In this document: positions 62,088 to 64,000 of the stretch, in pieces
Layout of the letters: each line of letters opens with the position of its first letter
Numbering within the stretch: the stretch's first letter is position 1
Source of the DNA: Piper betle
Taxonomy: Eukaryota; Streptophyta; Magnoliopsida; Piperales; Piperaceae
Length of the DNA: 64,000 nt
Direction: 5' to 3'
Assembly (NCBI GenBank): GCA_033002965.1
Contig: JAURVB010012928.1
Coordinates: 44,928-108,927 of the forward strand
The notes under the pieces: model-generated
What the model was told of the DNA's origin: nothing
Databases searched by the model: none
Seen by the model: only the letters and a program-made list of their open reading frames with translations
Program-made: the position numbers and the translations under genes

Positions 62088-64000
62088 CTTGTAACATTGA
62101 ACAGGCAGGAAGAGGAAGATCGTCATAGTTCAAACTCGCAGCTTGTGAGATTGAAGATATTTGTAGTTAGGCTTCAGGGTTTAGCAAATTTGTTTGGAAA
62201 TTGGAATGGATGGATGATCATCTTTATATTTGTTTTGATTCCTGTACATTTCTGCTGCCAGTGATTGCAAATGATCAGTGACATTTTTGTTCAAAATCCT
62301 TTCACACTAGGAATGAACTCTACAAATTTTTTTCATGTTACGTTGGTTTAATCAGGCCTTATCAAGCAACGACTGTCTAAACAACAAGCGTTCACTATTG
62401 ATATGTAACTAACTGCCCAACAACTGTACATTGTATTGAAGAGGATGGAGCTTCTATTGAATTAATTAGATCCATAATTATACTTAATTGGTCACACTAT
62501 CAATGCATCAAATACTGAATAATGTTTTAGTCTATTTTTGGAAATAAAAAAGTGAAAGAGTGTATTTTTTATGAGCCCTCTTTGATTTAATAAGTTAGGT
62601 CTATGATTTTACACTTGATTGTGATCATCACAATGTATAATAGTAATAATCCTGGGCAATGTTTGATGGTGAGTTGGATTGACAATACTACACGGTATAT
62701 TGGGCTGGAGTAATTAACATGGGCAAGGTCCATGGGAAAAAAATTTGAACGATAATATTTCTTGAGGTATGTTAATTGAAGAAATAATTTAGACCCATTG
62801 TACATGACATACTTAAGAAAAAACCACATTATTTATCCTTAAATTCAGATCATTACTTCGTTCTATATTATGATTTTAAGTCTGTTCTGCTACATAAACC
62901 TAGAGCAAACAATAAGAAAAAATCAAGGAGAATTTTTATTGTCCATAATTTATAAGAATAAGATATTCTTGCATTACTTATTAATTGGCGGATATTAGTC
63001 AAATAAAAGTTCAATGAAAAAACAAGATACTTATATATTCTAGAACTCATCATTCCTCCTAACGAGGTGCTCTTCTAAGGGATGAGTACCAATGGAATAC
63101 ACATTGAATAAATCAAAACCCAAAATTAACATGAGATTCTAACATCCAATCTATATCATATAAATGTCAGCGATCCAAATTGAAGCTCCAAATATGGAGT
63201 GTAACACGGAGTTGTTGCGTAACAATGAAAATTCTCAAATTTTCATCTTGTGCGTTTGCAAACATTTGGTTAGGAAATGTTTTATGCATTCTAACCTTCA
63301 TCAGCAAGCAAACTTACTTGGAATAGATGACCATCTATCATTTTTTCCCCGAAGCGATATACAATTATTTTGATTCATACACAATTCGCTGCCTACAATA
63401 TTGGTAGGTCATCAACATTTTGGTTCAATTCTATCTACTAGCAATTTATGTATTTTGGAGATCCATCCTTGACACTTAGTTAAATTTAATCCTCGTGAAA
63501 AACTAGTCAGTTTGGTAGTTTCTAGCTGAGTTTTTGAAAAACCATAATACAAAGTTAATTTAATTAACTAGAAAACACTAAGGTAAATATCCTTTCACCT
63601 AACTAGTTAGTCTCGATAAATAACTAGAAAATCAATTAAGTTCTTCGCCTTTATGACCTCTAGATAGTCGGCTCCTTAAGACTTATGAAACTATGCGAAA
63701 GCTAGTTTAGTCCTTCATTAACCTAGGTCAGCTTCATTAGGTAAAACTTAACTAGTTATTGGCCTTTCGATCCCTATGGATTTACCTTAATAACTTAAAA
63801 TACAACATGTCAAGATAACTATAGACCGCTGGTGTACATAGGCGTCTAGACGTGTGGTCTATTCTAGATAAATTTTTACACCAAGGTGCATTGTTGTGTT
63901 TTGCATCTAAATTCTTAAGGAAGAGTGGTAGTGATCCACAAAATGCACATGGTAAACCACAAGTAATCACATATGTTGTCAAATGAGTGGTCTGAAGCCG
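62088..64000. other. 3' region and AT-rich intergenic DNA
   Basis: No recognisable gene. The stretch 63480-63780 contains repeated AACTAGTYAGT and TAACTAGAAAA motifs and may be an old repeat. Confidence 0.45.

Overview
This is nuclear DNA of a flowering plant. It carries spliced genes with GT-AG introns, plant-specific proteins (an AGAMOUS-type MADS factor, RUS1, CAD1, an At1g65710-like protein), long AT-rich intergenic stretches and many nested transposons. I cannot name the species. The GC-rich first exon of the At1g65710-like gene would suit a monocot or magnoliid, but that is only a guess.

Layout. 1-11.5 kb is a transposon nest. It holds three copies of a family of unusually long (about 2.9 kb) non-coding LTRs, one of them a clear solo LTR with a perfect 5-bp target duplication, inside older GC-rich retroelement-like DNA, followed by a GC-rich non-autonomous DNA element set between TA microsatellites. 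12.0-16.5 kb is a C-class MADS-box gene (AG) on + with the canonical 182/82/62/100/42/42-bp exon sizes. Its 3-kb first intron carries AG-intron-type motifs and two small transposons. 17-19 kb is intergenic with two MITE-like elements. 19.5-20.5 kb is a probable FQR1/WrbA quinone reductase pseudogene on +, convergent with a five-exon RPS8 gene on - (20.96-22.9 kb). 23.4-30.8 kb is a second nest: another long LTR between repeat copies, a decayed copia LTR, and a truncated long-LTR copy ending just before RUS1.

31.2-42.7 kb is RUS1 (+, seven exons). Its second intron is swollen by a 5.07-kb hAT transposon with 8-bp target duplications and a broken antisense transposase. 44.3-45.7 kb is an intronless RLP29-like leucine-rich-repeat gene with four frame changes. 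47.8-52.7 kb is CAD1 (-, six exons, MACPF domain), with a one-base frame problem 55 codons before the expected end. 53-60 kb is AT-rich intergenic DNA with a second hAT element of another lineage. 60.0-62.1 kb is an At1g65710-like gene (+) whose 3' end has a homopolymer frameshift and an in-frame TAG.

The genes do not form a pathway; they are independent housekeeping, developmental and immunity genes. The recurring themes are transposon insertion into introns and gene edges, and small indels at the ends of otherwise well-kept genes. The latter may be real decay or uncorrected assembly errors. I found no CRISPR array, tRNA, rRNA or prokaryote-type system.
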